Shown piece after piece: positions 11,402 through 22,532 of a DNA stretch of 64,000 bases; the first letter of the stretch is position 1, and the number at the start of each line of letters is the position of its first letter. A program made the translations under genes and the position numbers. The stretch spans positions 23,961 to 87,960 of the forward strand of contig JAAXXY010000007.1 of NCBI GenBank assembly GCA_013334225.1, given 5' to 3'. This stretch comes from Chlorobiaceae bacterium. Lineage in GTDB: Bacteria; Bacteroidota; Chlorobiia; Chlorobiales; Chlorobiaceae. A model generated the notes under the pieces. The model was not told the origin of the DNA. It did no database searches and saw only the letters and a list, made by a program, of their open reading frames with translations.

Positions 11402-12678
11402 GTGATCTCTGCAAACCCGGTATAGGGCTGGAGCACATCGGGAATGCGGATGGTGCCTTCGGGTGTCTGATAATGTTCGAGAAGGGAAACCATCAGGCGA
11501 GATGTGGCAAGTCCCGATCCGTTAAGGGTATGCACGAACTCGGGTTTCGACTTGCTGTCTGCCTTGAAGCGGATATTCGACCGTCTTGCCTGATAGTCCT
11601 CGAAGTTAGAGCAGCTCGATGCTTCGAGAAACTTCCCTTCCGCCGGTGACCAGACCTCGATATCGTAGCATTTCGCGGCATTGGCACTGATATCGCCGCT
11701 GCAGAGCAGCAGGACACGGTAGGGAATTTTCAGAGCGGCAAGGATTGCTTCGGCGCTTTCGAGGATCTCTTCAAGCGCTGCATAAGACTCTTCCGGTCTT
11801 GTGAATTTCACCATTTCCACCTTGTTGAACTGGTGCACCCTCAGGAACCCTCTGGTATCCTTGCCGTAGCTTCCGGCTTCCCTGCGAAAACAGGCCGAAT
11901 AGGCTGCATAAGAGATCGGCAGTGCTTTCGGGTCGATCATTTCTCCGCGGTGCAGGTTTGTTACCGGTACTTCGGCGGTGGGAATGGCGTAGAGGTCGTC
12001 CTCCTGCATATAGTAGACCTGATCGGCAAATTTCGGCCACTGTCCGGTTCCCCGCAGCGATTCACGGTTCACGAAAAACGGCGGAAATATCTCGGTGTAT
12101 CCGTTGGCGGTATGGTGGTCGAGCATGAAATTGATCAATGCCCTTTCGAGCCGGGCCCCTTTTCCTATATAAACGGGAAACCCTGCGCCGCTTATTTTTG
12201 CCCCCCGCTCGAAATCCAGAATTTTAAGAGATTTACCCAGCTCGAGATGATTTTTGAGAGGAAAGTCGAGATGGTAGCTGAAATCGACAGGTCCTTTGCA
12301 GAGCTGGTTGTCTTCGGCTGAGCGGCCTGCCGGAACGGATTGGTGCAGTTTGTTCGGAAGAGCAAGAAGGATATTTTCCATCTCCTCTTCAAGCTGTGCG
12401 AGCATGGTATCCATACCGGAGATTTCGTCAGACACGGATTTCATTCTGCCGATCAGCTCTTCGGACGAACCGGTTCCACTTTTCCTGATGTCTGCAATTT
12501 CTTTTGAGACCTTGTTGCGAAGGGCTTTAAGGTCGTCAGACCTTTGTACCAGTTCCTTGCGTTTTTTATCGAGGTCGAGTAATTGCGATACTTTCGGCTC
12601 TTCTGAAGAGAGTTGCCTGTTCTGCAGCATAATGACGACCTCATCCGGGTTCTGACGGATGTAATTGATATCGAGCAT
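11386..12678 (-). CDS. serS: Seryl-tRNA synthetase
   Basis: [14 protein letters not shown] start; class II motifs [44 protein letters not shown]; overlaps the metX 3' end by 16 bp. Confidence 0.95.
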   Translation of the reverse strand: MLDINYIRQNPDEVVIMLQNRQLSSEEPKVSQLLDLDKKRKELVQRSDDLKALRNKVSKEIADIRKSGTGSSEELIGRMKSVSDEISGMDTMLAQLEEEMENILLALPNKLHQSVPAGRSAEDNQLCKGPVDFSYHLDFPLKNHLELGKSLKILDFERGAKISGAGFPVYIGKGARLERALINFMLDHHTANGYTEIFPPFFVNRESLRGTGQWPKFADQVYYMQEDDLYAIPTAEVPVTNLHRGEMIDPKALPISYAAYSACFRREAGSYGKDTRGFLRVHQFNKVEMVKFTRPEESYAALEEILESAEAILAALKIPYRVLLLCSGDISANAAKCYDIEVWSPAEGKFLEASSCSNFEDYQARRSNIRFKADSKSKPEFVHTLNGSGLATSRLMVSLLEHYQTPEGTIRIPDVLQPYTGFAEITQAEG

Positions 12679-12695
12679 GTTTACGGGGAAGAATG

Positions 12696-13154
12696 TTAAG
12701 CTGAAAGCAGCGATTTGACGATTTCCTGCACTTTGTTGCCGTCGGTTTTGCCTTTGAGCACTTTCATGGCTTCACCCATGACTCTGCCCATATCTTTCAT
12801 CGACGATGCACCGGTTTTTGCAACAATCTCTCCGATCACCGAACGCACTTCGTCGTCGGACATCGGCGCCGGAAGATATTCTTCGATGACTTTCAGTTCC
12901 GCCTGTTCGATCAAGGCAAGATCGGGACGGTTTCCGGCAGTGAACTGCTCCATGGCGTCGCGCCGTTTTTTTGCAAGGCTCGAGAACACTTCGATTTCCT
13001 GTTCCGGGGTAAGTACAGCTTTTCCTCCCACTCTGATCGAAACCTCTTTTTCAAGCAGTGCGGCACGTATGGAGCGGATTGCGTTAAGGCGGTCCTTGTC
13101 ACCGCTTTTCATTGTCTCTTTCAGGTCCTGGTCTATTTTTTCTTTCAGGCTCAT
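12696..13154 (-). CDS. GatB/YqeY domain protein
   Basis: [37 protein letters not shown]...[12 protein letters not shown]...[16 protein letters not shown]. Confidence 0.88.
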   Translation of the reverse strand: MSLKEKIDQDLKETMKSGDKDRLNAIRSIRAALLEKEVSIRVGGKAVLTPEQEIEVFSSLAKKRRDAMEQFTAGNRPDLALIEQAELKVIEEYLPAPMSDDEVRSVIGEIVAKTGASSMKDMGRVMGEAMKVLKGKTDGNKVQEIVKSLLSA

Positions 13155-13236
13155 GATGTTTTGATCAATATTTCGTAAACGGAAAAGGGAAAATACGGGA
13201 AAAAAAAGAGCTTTCCCACAACAGCTTCAGTTTTGC

Positions 13237-13968
13237 TCAATCATTGATATCTCCGCCGACAGGTCTGAAAACAAGCTCCTCAACCGTTGTTCTTCCCGGC
13301 AGGAGATAGGCTCCGACAAGCGGTCCGGAAATATCCTCAGGCATCATCATGACTTTTTTCATTTCTTCCGGGACTTCGCCCCACATGGGAGTAAAGACAG
13401 CCCCAGGCATGACCTCCGTTATCCTGACATTGCATGATCTTGCGTGCAGACGCATGACCTCGACAAGTCCTTTCTGGCCGAACTTCGACATGCAGTAGAG
13501 TGCCGAACTTTTAAATGCAGTTCGAGCAGCAACGGAGGTGATGAAGAAGATATGGCCGGAGTGCTGTTTCTCCATTACCGGAAAGACTTTCTGTGTCAGA
13601 AAAAAAGTGCCTTTGAGGTTGACCGACATGGTATACTCATAATCATCCTCCGTCAACTCGGCAAGAGGTCCGAAGCGTCCGACCCCGGCGTTGTTTACGA
13701 GGCAGTCGATTTGTCCGTAACGCCTGAAGGTGGTGTCGACGATATTCCCGATTTTTGCTGTGTCTGCAATATCAGCCTGGAAGATTTCGGTTTCAGCTCC
13801 AAGCCTTCCGCACTCCGACGAAAGGGGCTCGAGGTCTGAAAGTGTTCTTGATATGAGAATCAGGACGGGATTGAAATTATTGTGTTTTCCGGCTTCTTTC
13901 GCAAAATCAAGAGCGATGGATCTGCCGATACCCTTGCCGGCTCCGGTTATGATTATGATGTTTTTCAT
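13237..13968 (-). CDS. Short-chain dehydrogenase, sepiapterin reductase-like (Chlorobium type)
   Basis: TGAGKGIGRSIALDFA, NNAGVGRFGPLAELTEDDYEYTMSVNLKGTFFLTQ, YCMSKFGQKG; resembles recalled C. tepidum sepiapterin reductase. Confidence 0.8.
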   Translation of the reverse strand: MKNIIIITGAGKGIGRSIALDFAKEAGKHNNFNPVLILISRTLSDLEPLSSECGRLGAETEIFQADIADTAKIGNIVDTTFRRYGQIDCLVNNAGVGRFGPLAELTEDDYEYTMSVNLKGTFFLTQKVFPVMEKQHSGHIFFITSVAARTAFKSSALYCMSKFGQKGLVEVMRLHARSCNVRITEVMPGAVFTPMWGEVPEEMKKVMMMPEDISGPLVGAYLLPGRTTVEELVFRPVGGDIND

Positions 13969-14172
13969 TTTTTGATGTGTTCTGGAAGTGAAATTTTTTT
14001 TATTTTTCTTACTGAAAATCTATGGTTTTTTATTAACAATCGTTATTTTTATCGTGCGGTGTGAAATAACAGAGATAATCATATGTTTAATTGCGGGTTA
14101 GCTGATTGCAGCTATTCCATTAAGTGATTCTTTTGCTCTGATTTATTTTAATGATTTATCCCCGAAGTTATC

Positions 14173-14433
14173 ATGGCAAGAAGTAAAGTCAAATGGTTTG
14201 ACGGTAAAAAAGGCTACGGATTTATTTTGAATCCTGATGGTGGTGAGGACATTTTTGTTCATTTTTCAGCAATTGTCTCAGAGCAGAGTTTCAAGGTGCT
14301 GAATCAGGATGCCGAAGTGGATTTCGAGCTGGACAAAACACAGAAAGGTCTGCAGGCGAAAAACGTTCGTGAAATACCGGTCGTCGAAAGCCTTGTGGAA
14401 ACACTTCCTGTTAATGCCGAGTCATTCGGTTGA
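14173..14433 (+). CDS. Cold-shock-domain protein with C-terminal extension
   Basis: SKVKWFDGKKGYGFI...DIFVHFSAI. Confidence 0.9.
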   Translation: MARSKVKWFDGKKGYGFILNPDGGEDIFVHFSAIVSEQSFKVLNQDAEVDFELDKTQKGLQAKNVREIPVVESLVETLPVNAESFG

Positions 14434-14590
14434 AGATGGCTTAACCCCAAAGCTGAAAAAAGGCGGAAATATTGTACAGGCATGCAAATGCCAGGTGTGT
14501 TATTCCATAACATCATGGCGGAGCTCTGTCCATCCCCCTCTTTTTGCCTTTCATTTCGATATGATTCTATCTGGAACAGTCAGGTACTTC

Positions 14591-15262
14591 TCATGCAAGC
14601 AGGGCATTTTCCCTGAAACTGAACCAGCCGGTTTTCCCTATGATGATATGGTCAAGCAATTCTATCTGTATAATCGAGCTTGCCTGTTTGAGAAGGCTTG
14701 TTACCTGCCTGTCTGCATTGCTTGGCTCCACATCACCCGATGGATGGTTGTGCACCAGGATGATGGCGTGCGAGCTTTCCCGGATTGCTGACTTGAAAAC
14801 CTCTCTCGGGTGAATGAGAGAAGCGTTCAATGTGCCGACCGAGACAAGCTCGTTTTTCATGATCTGGTTTTTGGTGTTCAGGTGCAGAACATAGAGATGC
14901 TCTTTTGTATCGTCATGTATCCTTCCCTCCATGTATTCGAAAACATCTCGTGCGGTATTGATTTTTCTGCAGAGATTCCGGCTATAAGAAAGTCGACGGT
15001 TGAGTTCAAAAATCGAAACGATCTGCATGGCCTTCGCTTTACCGATTCCTTTCACTTTCTGAAGCTCACCGATTGTACTGTCAGGAAGTTTTTCAAGGCC
15101 GAACCGGGCAATGATTTCATTGCAGGTATCCAGGATATTGAGATGTCTGGTGCCTGATCCGAGAATGATTGCAAGAAGTTCTGCCGGACTGAGTGATGAG
15201 GGTCCACTGCTCAGGAAGCGTTCTCTTGGACGGTTGTCCGGATCGAGGTCATGGATCCTCAT
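14591..15262 (-). CDS. radC: RadC/JAB-domain DNA repair family protein
   Basis: [43 protein letters not shown] motif. Confidence 0.92.
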   Translation of the reverse strand: MRIHDLDPDNRPRERFLSSGPSSLSPAELLAIILGSGTRHLNILDTCNEIIARFGLEKLPDSTIGELQKVKGIGKAKAMQIVSIFELNRRLSYSRNLCRKINTARDVFEYMEGRIHDDTKEHLYVLHLNTKNQIMKNELVSVGTLNASLIHPREVFKSAIRESSHAIILVHNHPSGDVEPSNADRQVTSLLKQASSIIQIELLDHIIIGKTGWFSFRENALLA

Positions 15263-15499
15263 GATTATGGTGTTTTTTGATATCCGATGAATAAAGAGTA
15301 AGATATGTGTAATTTCCGGATATCAAAAACAGTAAATGAAAAAAATGCCGGTTATCATTTATGAATGAAATGACCGGGCAGCTGTATTTTTGTCTGGAAA
15401 TCAGGAAGCGTATTCAGGTGGGATTGGTGAATTCCGGAGCGTGTTTTTTATTCAGAGGGAGTCCCGATAAAGAGATGAAAAAATCTTTTTCAGGAAATA

Positions 15500-15667
15500 T
15501 CAATTCTCGTTCTGTTTATCACCATGGTCATTATTTCTTTTTTTCTGCTGTAGATAACGGCGCAGGTTGAGAATACCGAATACGGCACTGACAGAAACAA
15601 TCCAGGCAAAAAGTATTAACAGCTTTGTCGTTTCATTTATATTCTCAAGCATGTTATCCAGTTCCAT
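15500..15667 (-). CDS. Small (55 aa) single-TM protein candidate
   Basis: MELDNMLENINETTKLLILFAWIVSVSAVFGILNLRRYLQQKKRNNDHGDKQNEN*, one hydrophobic segment followed by a positive stretch; not in the supplied track. Confidence 0.45.
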   Translation of the reverse strand: MELDNMLENINETTKLLILFAWIVSVSAVFGILNLRRYLQQKKRNNDHGDKQNEN

Positions 15668-16283
15668 GTGTTGCCGGTTGACAATAGATCACAAATATAT
15701 GAATCCCGGAACAAGTCTTCAGATTTATTTTTCCTCATGAAAAATGGTTTCCTGATCGTCGTATCAACGGTAAGACCGTGCGGTTATATGATTATCCGGC
15801 ATTTTATATGCTGGATAGCGGATTGCTTTGTCTGAAGGGTACATGCGTTCCGGAAAATGTGATACTGCAGGGTCAATGGGGAATATCCGGATGATTTACT
15901 TGCCGCGCGACGGGTACAGATTATGAAAAGGGACGCATTGCAGAATCAGAGATCATCGAAAAGGGAACGCCTTTTCTTGTTGTTTTCCTTGTCACATCTG
16001 TTTTTTTTCTGCATTACGCAACGGCGAAATCTGAAAAACATGTAAGAAGATCCGACAAGCAAAACCCAACCAAGAAGCAAATGTATATCGCCTCTTTCAA
16101 ATACTTCCATAAAGGTTTCTCTGGGGGATGAAGGGAATAAAAAAACAATATACGAAGTTGTGGAAAATAAAATACTTCGTTTTGTAATGAAGCCATTAAA
16201 AAAATTTAAAAAATAAAAGATGATTGATTACAGTCTTGGAAGCATGATGTACAATTACAGGATACATTTTGAAGCAAAAAAAA

Positions 16284-16317
16284 GAGGCTGTCACATTTTT
16301 ATTTACGGGACAACCTC
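16284..16317 (-). terminator. Rho-independent terminator of ilv-leu-cimA operon
   Basis: Minus strand GAGGTTGTCCCG...GTGACAGCCTCTTTTTTTT. Confidence 0.8.
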
Positions 16318-16342
16318 CATTTGAATATGATTCAAAAACCTG

Positions 16343-17935
16343 TCAGCAGGCAGGGACAGCTGATTTGTTCATATAGAGATGATAATTGATGCTGTCCTGG
16401 AGCGCCTGGAGGCTGGCTTCGATAATATTTGTCGAAACACCGACTGTTCCCCAGGTTGTGCGGCCGTTGCCAGTTTCGATCAGTACACGTACTTTCGCAC
16501 TGGTTCCGCGTTTTTCCTCGAGCACACGCACCTTGTAATCCACGAGACGCATTGCCTTTATCTCGGGATAGAAACGGCTCAGAGCCTTGCGCAGTGCCTT
16601 GTCGAGCGCATTGACCGGTCCGTCACCGTCAGCCGCAGTCAATTCCACCTCGTCAGCGACCCGGACCTTGAGAATTGCCTGATCGACGTTTTTTGCGTCT
16701 TTCCCTGACTCGATGTGCACCTTTGTTTCCAGTACTTCGAAAAAGGGATGAAAATTGCCGAGTTCTTTCTGCAGGATAAGTTCGAACGATGCTTCAGCGC
16801 CGTCGAACTGGTAACCCTTGTGTTCGAGTTCCTTGATGTTGTGCACGATTTTCTTGAACACCTCGCTTTTTTCAGGGATCGTGATGCCGAGTTCCTGGGC
16901 CTTGTAACGGATGTTGCTCTGTCCGGACAGTTCGGACACCAGTACCCGCTGACGGTTCCCGACGAGGGCCGGATCGATGTGCTCGTAGAGCGAGCTTTCC
17001 TTCATTACAGCGCTGACATGGATACCTCCCTTGTGCGCGAAGGCTGATTTCCCTACGAAAGGAGCTTTCGAGTTCGGGGGCAGGTTCAGTATCTCGTACA
17101 CGTAGTTCGAGAGCAGCGTCAGCTGGCCAAGATGCTCGACAAAGGTGAAACGGCCATCGAGCTTGAGCATGATGTTCGGAATGATGCTGATGAGATTCGC
17201 GTTGCCGCACCGTTCACCGATGCCGTTGATGGTGCCCTGGATATGCGTCGCTCCGGCTATCACCGCGGCAATGGAGTTCGCGACGGCAAGGTCGCTGTCA
17301 TTGTGGCAGTGGATTCCGATCGGAACGTTCGCCGCTAGGCGTACGGATTTTACGATCTCGATCACTTCATGGGGCAGTGTGCCGCCATTCGTATCACAGA
17401 GCACAACTTTCGACGCTCCGCCCTCGACCGCAGAACGGATCATTTTCAGCGCGAACTCCCGATTGCTTTTGTAACCGTCGAAAAAATGTTCCGCGTCGAA
17501 AATTACTTCCCGGCCTTCATTTCTGAGAAAAGCCACCGATCTGAAGATCAGTTCGGCATTTTCTTCGTCAGAGATGCCGAGTCCTTTCTTGGAGTGCGCG
17601 TTCCAGGTTTTGCCGAATATAGTGATGACAGGCGTTTCTGAACGCACCAGTCCCAGCAGGTTGGGATCGCTTTCCACTTCCGATGCCAGACGGGCGGTAG
17701 AGCCGAAAGAGCAGAGCCTTGCGTGCCTGAGATTCAGGTTGCGGGCCTTGCTGAAAAACTCCTCGTCTTTCGGATTGCTGCTCGGCCATCCGCCTTCGAT
17801 GAAGTCCATACCGAACTCGTCGAGCCTTTCGGCGATAAGCAGCTTGTCCTGTACCGAAAGGGTGATATGCTCACCCTGCGTGCCGTCGCGAAGTGTCGTA
17901 TCGTATAGTTCTATAAGCTTTGCGCCTTTTGTCAT
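16343..17935 (-). CDS. cimA: (R)-citramalate synthase CimA-type
   Basis: LIELYDTTLRDGTQGEHITLSVQDKL, GGWPSSNPKD, HCHNDSDLAVANS, C-terminal LeuA dimer domain. Confidence 0.88.
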   Translation of the reverse strand: MTKGAKLIELYDTTLRDGTQGEHITLSVQDKLLIAERLDEFGMDFIEGGWPSSNPKDEEFFSKARNLNLRHARLCSFGSTARLASEVESDPNLLGLVRSETPVITIFGKTWNAHSKKGLGISDEENAELIFRSVAFLRNEGREVIFDAEHFFDGYKSNREFALKMIRSAVEGGASKVVLCDTNGGTLPHEVIEIVKSVRLAANVPIGIHCHNDSDLAVANSIAAVIAGATHIQGTINGIGERCGNANLISIIPNIMLKLDGRFTFVEHLGQLTLLSNYVYEILNLPPNSKAPFVGKSAFAHKGGIHVSAVMKESSLYEHIDPALVGNRQRVLVSELSGQSNIRYKAQELGITIPEKSEVFKKIVHNIKELEHKGYQFDGAEASFELILQKELGNFHPFFEVLETKVHIESGKDAKNVDQAILKVRVADEVELTAADGDGPVNALDKALRKALSRFYPEIKAMRLVDYKVRVLEEKRGTSAKVRVLIETGNGRTTWGTVGVSTNIIEASLQALQDSINYHLYMNKSAVPAC

Positions 17936-17938
17936 AAA

Positions 17939-18505
17939 TCAGCCCTGGGCCATTAAATTTTCCTGCCTTGCGTAGGCAAATATACCTCCTGCCTGAACGA
18001 TGCTGAAGACATCGCCGAGCGGGTTGAGCTTGTAGACGGTACTCGTGCTGAGGTTCTCTACCGTGTTTGCCTCGATGTCGATTTTCAGTTCCTCACCTGT
18101 TTTCACGATCTGGTTGAGGTGCTCTGCGGTCTCATAAGGAATGACGAAGCCGCCGTCAACGCAGTTTCGGTAGAAGATCCTCGCATATGATTCCGCTACG
18201 ATCGCTTTCGCACCCGCCACCTTGAGGGAGAACGGAGCATGTTCCCTCGACGAGCCGCAGCCGAAGTTTGGTCCTGCCACGATAATGGAGTATTCGGATT
18301 CGAACTCGCCATCCTTTACGAAAGGAATGTTTCCATCAGGAAGCCCTCCTTCCGGAAGCGGTACGCCTGAAAGGGCATATTTGCCGTACATTTTCACCTC
18401 ATCCGGTTTGGAGAGGCTGTAAACGAGATGTTCGGCCGGGATGATCTGGTCGGTGTCGATATTCTTGCCTAACACGTAGGCTTTTCCCTGAATGATGTTT
18501 TCCAT
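17939..18505 (-). CDS. leuD: 3-isopropylmalate dehydratase small subunit
   Basis: GKNIDTDQIIPAEHL, GPNFGCGSSREHAP. Confidence 0.9.
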   Translation of the reverse strand: MENIIQGKAYVLGKNIDTDQIIPAEHLVYSLSKPDEVKMYGKYALSGVPLPEGGLPDGNIPFVKDGEFESEYSIIVAGPNFGCGSSREHAPFSLKVAGAKAIVAESYARIFYRNCVDGGFVIPYETAEHLNQIVKTGEELKIDIEANTVENLSTSTVYKLNPLGDVFSIVQAGGIFAYARQENLMAQG

Positions 18506-18558
18506 TGTTGAAAGTTCCTTACAAGTTCATTCAAATCATTGACTTATCATTTCATCGA

Positions 18559-19857
18559 TCAGAGGAAATCCCTTGGATCGGTGAGTTTTCCGGTTATAGC
18601 CGAAGCGGCTGCCGTGAGCGGAGATGCGAGGTATACTCCCGCATGCTTGCTGCCCATGCGTCCGGGGAAATTACGGTTCGTTGTAGATACCACGACGTCG
18701 TTGTCTACCGAACGTCCCACCGTGTCTGCCGGACCGCCAAGGCACGCTGCGCACGAGGGCAGTGCGATGCTGCAGCCCGCATTTTCGAATATCGATTTAA
18801 GCGTTTCTCCCTGGTACTGTTCGCATTCCAGGTCCTGCATGACCTTGACCGTTGCAGGAACGATATTGGTCAGGACCGATACTTTCTTTCCCTTCAGGAT
18901 TTTGGCCGCCATCCGGAAATCTTCGAGCTTTCCGCCGGTGCACGAGCCGATATAGGACTTCGTGATTTTCGTGCCCTGCACGCTTCTTACCGTTGCCCTG
19001 TTTTCCGGGCTGTGCGGCTGTGCGACGACAGGCTCGAGCTCACGAACGTTGTAGCGGTATTTACTGTGGTAGCGAGCACCCGGATCGCTCTGGAAAATCT
19101 CGTACGGTTTCGACGTCTTCGACTTCACATACGCTTCGGTGATGCTGTCGGCTGCAATGATGCCGTTCATGCCGCCGGCTTCGATGGCCATGTTGGTGAG
19201 CGTCATCCTTTCTTCCATAGGCAGGGAGAAGACCGCCTCACCGTCAAACTCCATTGCGCGGTAGGTGGCTCCATCGGTACCGATATCGCCAAGGATCTGC
19301 AGGATCAGGTCCTTGGCCGTCAGATATTCCGGCATTTCGCCGTCGAAGGTGAACTTCATCGATTCAGGCACTTTTTCCCACAGCTTTCCGGTGCCGAGAA
19401 TGAATGCGGCGTCGGTGTTGCCGATACCGGTGCCGAACATGCCGAACGCACCGGATGTGCAGGTGTGTGAATCGGTGCCGAACAGTACGGTACCCGGCAG
19501 GTTGAACCCTTCCTCGGCAAGCGCGACGTGGCAGACGCCCTTGTAACGATCGGTGCCGACATCGTAATAGTTAGGCAGGTCCTGTTCCTTCGCGAACTGC
19601 CTGAGCAGGTCGATGTTGCGGTGTGCATGCTCGTTGGCCGTGAAGATGTAATGGTCTGGAAGCACCACGACCTTTTCAGGGTCCCAGACTTTTGCGTCAG
19701 GACCGAACTCCTCCTTGAAGATATCGAAGGTCGGCGGGCCGCAGACATCGTGTGTCAGCAGTATATCGACGTTGAGCCAGACGTTCTCCCCGGCATCTAC
19801 GAACTTCCGGTTTGCTGCCCTGGCAAGGATTTTCTGGGTTATTGTCTGTTCCATCAT
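18559..19857 (-). CDS. leuC: 3-isopropylmalate dehydratase large subunit
   Basis: GTDSHTCTSGAFGMFGTGIGNTDAAF, YIGSCTGGKLEDF, PSCAACLG, TTNRNFPGRMGS. Confidence 0.92.
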   Translation of the reverse strand: MMEQTITQKILARAANRKFVDAGENVWLNVDILLTHDVCGPPTFDIFKEEFGPDAKVWDPEKVVVLPDHYIFTANEHAHRNIDLLRQFAKEQDLPNYYDVGTDRYKGVCHVALAEEGFNLPGTVLFGTDSHTCTSGAFGMFGTGIGNTDAAFILGTGKLWEKVPESMKFTFDGEMPEYLTAKDLILQILGDIGTDGATYRAMEFDGEAVFSLPMEERMTLTNMAIEAGGMNGIIAADSITEAYVKSKTSKPYEIFQSDPGARYHSKYRYNVRELEPVVAQPHSPENRATVRSVQGTKITKSYIGSCTGGKLEDFRMAAKILKGKKVSVLTNIVPATVKVMQDLECEQYQGETLKSIFENAGCSIALPSCAACLGGPADTVGRSVDNDVVVSTTNRNFPGRMGSKHAGVYLASPLTAAASAITGKLTDPRDFL

Positions 19858-19863
19858 GGTTTG

Positions 19864-21486
19864 TTAAACCCCGTTGTCTGTTATTGTTTCGGTTGTACTG
19901 TTCTGGAAATGAAGCCTGCGCAGGCCGAGTGCCTGCAGGTACGCTTTCGCGCTGGCTTCGATAACGTCGGTCGATACACCTCTTCCGTTGAATGATATGT
20001 TTCCGTCCCTGATCCGGACCAGGGCTTCACCGAGGGCCTGCCTGCCGGCTGTGGCGGAACGTACGGTATAGGTGCTCACCATCGATTCGATGCCGAGAGC
20101 CCTTTCGATAGCCCTGAAACACGCATCGACCGGACCGTCGCCGGTAGCGGATTCCTCATACACCTGGCTGTCATGCTTTATTCTCACGGTTGCTGTCGGG
20201 ATCGATGCGGTTCCGCTGTTGATATGCATGTAGTCGAGCAGGTAAGTCCCTCCCGGCCTGCTCATTTCGTCGCCCATCAGTACTCTGAGGTCATCGTCGT
20301 ACACTTCTTTCTTTTTGTCGGCTATATCAAGGAAACGGCGGTAAACCGTTTCAAGTTCCTGGTCACCGAGTTTGTAGCCAAGTGCGGCAAGCCTTGCCTG
20401 AAGGCCATGCTTGCCGGAATGGCGTCCGAGCACGATGTTTGTCTGCGGCACACCGACCGATTCGGGTGTCATGACCTCGTAGGTTTCACGGCTTTTCAGC
20501 ATACCGTCCTGATGGATGCCGGACTCATGCGAGAATGCGTTGTCGCCTACAATTGCCTTGTTCGGCTGGATGATCATGCCGGTGAAAGCGGAGACCATAC
20601 GGCTGGTATTGTAAATTTCTTCGGTCACGATGCCTGTCCTGAAATTGTGCAGGTCGCTCCGGACTTTCAGCGCCATGACGATCTCTTCGAGCGAAGCGTT
20701 TCCGGCGCGCTCGCCGATACCGTTCATTGCGCATTCGATCTGTCGGGCGCCACGCTCGACAGCACTGAGCGAATTGGCAACAGCGAGGCCGAGGTCGTTG
20801 TGACAGTGGACGCTGATCACGGCTTTGCTTATGTTCGGCACGCCCGCGACAAGGCGGGCTATCTTTTCACCGAATTCCGACGGCCAGGTGTAGCCGGTCG
20901 TATCCGGAATATTGACTGTTGTGGCTCCGGCATCGATAACAGCAGAGATAATTTCGGCAAGGTAACCGGGATCGGTCCTTCCTGCGTCTTCGGCTGAAAA
21001 CTCCACATCGGGAGTAAAAGTTTTGGCGAACTTCACTGCATCGACCGCCATCTGCAGCACGGTCCCTTGTTTTTCCTGAAGGCTCGCACCGTAGCGGTCG
21101 CTTCCGAACTTGCCGAGAATGTGTATGTCGGATGTGCTGATGAAGGTATGAATCCTCGGTTTGAGGGCATCTTTCAGAGCCTTCCATGCAGCGGTGATGT
21201 CGTTTTCCACGGCTCTTGCAAGTGCCGCGATGACCGTATGCGATTCCGAGCAGATACGCTGCACTGCCTCGAGCTGCAGAGGGGAAGATGCCGGGAAACC
21301 GGCTTCTATGACATCCACACCGAGCTTTTCGAGCTGACGGGCAATCTCAACCTTTTCCTGAACATTCAGGGAGGCCCCTGGGGATTGCTCTCCGTCGCGC
21401 AGCGTTGTATCGAAAACCAGGATTTTTTCTCTCACGTTACCTTCAGCCCTTGTTTTGTCAGGCGCCGAGGTGCCTGATGATTGCAT
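19864..21486 (-). CDS. leuA: 2-isopropylmalate synthase
   Basis: LVFDTTLRDGEQSPGASL, VEFSAEDAGRTD, HCHNDLGLAVANSL; annotated start overlaps leuB, and an internal GTG start is possible. Confidence 0.93.
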   Translation of the reverse strand: MQSSGTSAPDKTRAEGNVREKILVFDTTLRDGEQSPGASLNVQEKVEIARQLEKLGVDVIEAGFPASSPLQLEAVQRICSESHTVIAALARAVENDITAAWKALKDALKPRIHTFISTSDIHILGKFGSDRYGASLQEKQGTVLQMAVDAVKFAKTFTPDVEFSAEDAGRTDPGYLAEIISAVIDAGATTVNIPDTTGYTWPSEFGEKIARLVAGVPNISKAVISVHCHNDLGLAVANSLSAVERGARQIECAMNGIGERAGNASLEEIVMALKVRSDLHNFRTGIVTEEIYNTSRMVSAFTGMIIQPNKAIVGDNAFSHESGIHQDGMLKSRETYEVMTPESVGVPQTNIVLGRHSGKHGLQARLAALGYKLGDQELETVYRRFLDIADKKKEVYDDDLRVLMGDEMSRPGGTYLLDYMHINSGTASIPTATVRIKHDSQVYEESATGDGPVDACFRAIERALGIESMVSTYTVRSATAGRQALGEALVRIRDGNISFNGRGVSTDVIEASAKAYLQALGLRRLHFQNSTTETITDNGV

Positions 21487-22516
21487 TTGTCATATCGGTT
21501 GTCGAAACACTCTTTTCACCCGGTTTCGCGATATCGGCGGTCCTTATGCCCGAAGCAAGCGCATTCTCGATCGCTCCGTATATCTCGGCAGCGATGTCTG
21601 TTCTGCGGAAACTGTGCTCGAACATCATGGCAACCGAGGCGATGGTCGCGATCGGGTTGGCGATGTTCCTTCCGGCGATGTCCGGTGCGCTGCCGTGGAT
21701 AGGCTCGTACAGGGCGTGTTTGGTGCCGATGCTTGCCGAAGGGAGCATCCCGAGGCTGCCGGTGATCATTCCGGCAATGTCGCTGAGGATGTCGCCGAAG
21801 AGGTTGCCGGTCACGATGACATCGAACTGCTTCGGGTTGCGGACGATCTGCATCGCTGCATTGTCGACATACATATCGCTCAGTTCAACATCATGATACT
21901 CCTTGTGTACCTCGTGCACGACATTCCTCCAGAACTGTGAGACTTCGAGAACGTTTGCCTTGTCGATGGACATGACCCTGCCCTTACGCTTGCGGGCCGC
22001 CTCGAAAGCGAGCCTGGCAATGCGTTCAACTTCGTAGCGTTCGTACACCATGGTGTTCCAGCCGCGGTTCTCGTCATATCCGCGGGGCTGTCCGAAATAG
22101 ATTCCGCCTGTAAGCTCCCTGAACACGAGGAAGTCGGTTCCCCTGACCACTGCGTCCTTAAGCGACGAAGCCTCGACAAGTGCATCGTAGACCTTCGCCG
22201 GCCTGAGGTTCGCGAAAAGTCCGAGCTCCTTGCGTATCCTCAGGAGTGCCGCTTCCGGTTTCTTTTCGTGAGGCAGGTTTTCCCATTTGGGTCCTCCTAC
22301 CGCACCGAGCAGGACCGCATCGCAGTTCCTGCATGCTTCGAGCGTGTCGTCGGTGAGCATTTTACCATGCAGGTCATATGACGCACCTCCGAAGGGGTGC
22401 TCTTCGACCGTATATTCGAGTCCATGTTTTTTTGCAACTGCGCCAAGGACCTCGAGGGCCCCCGCGACAACTTCCGGGCCGATTCCGTCGCCCGGTATCG
22501 AAACTATTCTGTACAT
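21458..22516 (-). CDS. leuB: 3-isopropylmalate dehydrogenase
   Basis: MYRIVSIPGDGIGPEV, RELTGGIYFGQPRG, GSLGMLPSASIG, EPIHGSAPDIAGRNIANP. Confidence 0.93.
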   Translation of the reverse strand: MYRIVSIPGDGIGPEVVAGALEVLGAVAKKHGLEYTVEEHPFGGASYDLHGKMLTDDTLEACRNCDAVLLGAVGGPKWENLPHEKKPEAALLRIRKELGLFANLRPAKVYDALVEASSLKDAVVRGTDFLVFRELTGGIYFGQPRGYDENRGWNTMVYERYEVERIARLAFEAARKRKGRVMSIDKANVLEVSQFWRNVVHEVHKEYHDVELSDMYVDNAAMQIVRNPKQFDVIVTGNLFGDILSDIAGMITGSLGMLPSASIGTKHALYEPIHGSAPDIAGRNIANPIATIASVAMMFEHSFRRTDIAAEIYGAIENALASGIRTADIAKPGEKSVSTTDMTNAIIRHLGA

Positions 22517-22532
22517 GATTCTCCCGTCCTTC

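Noticed and set aside
15780-15900. Possible degraded gene (VRLYDYPAFYMLDSGLLCLKGTCVPENVILQGQWGISG*)
   Set aside because: Short open stretch with no recognisable family; insufficient evidence for a pseudogene call.
18505-19470. 321-aa plus-strand ORF and other long ORFs opposite leu/ilv genes
   Set aside because: Antisense to well-supported leuC/leuA/ilvB; arises from codon bias and lacks family resemblance.
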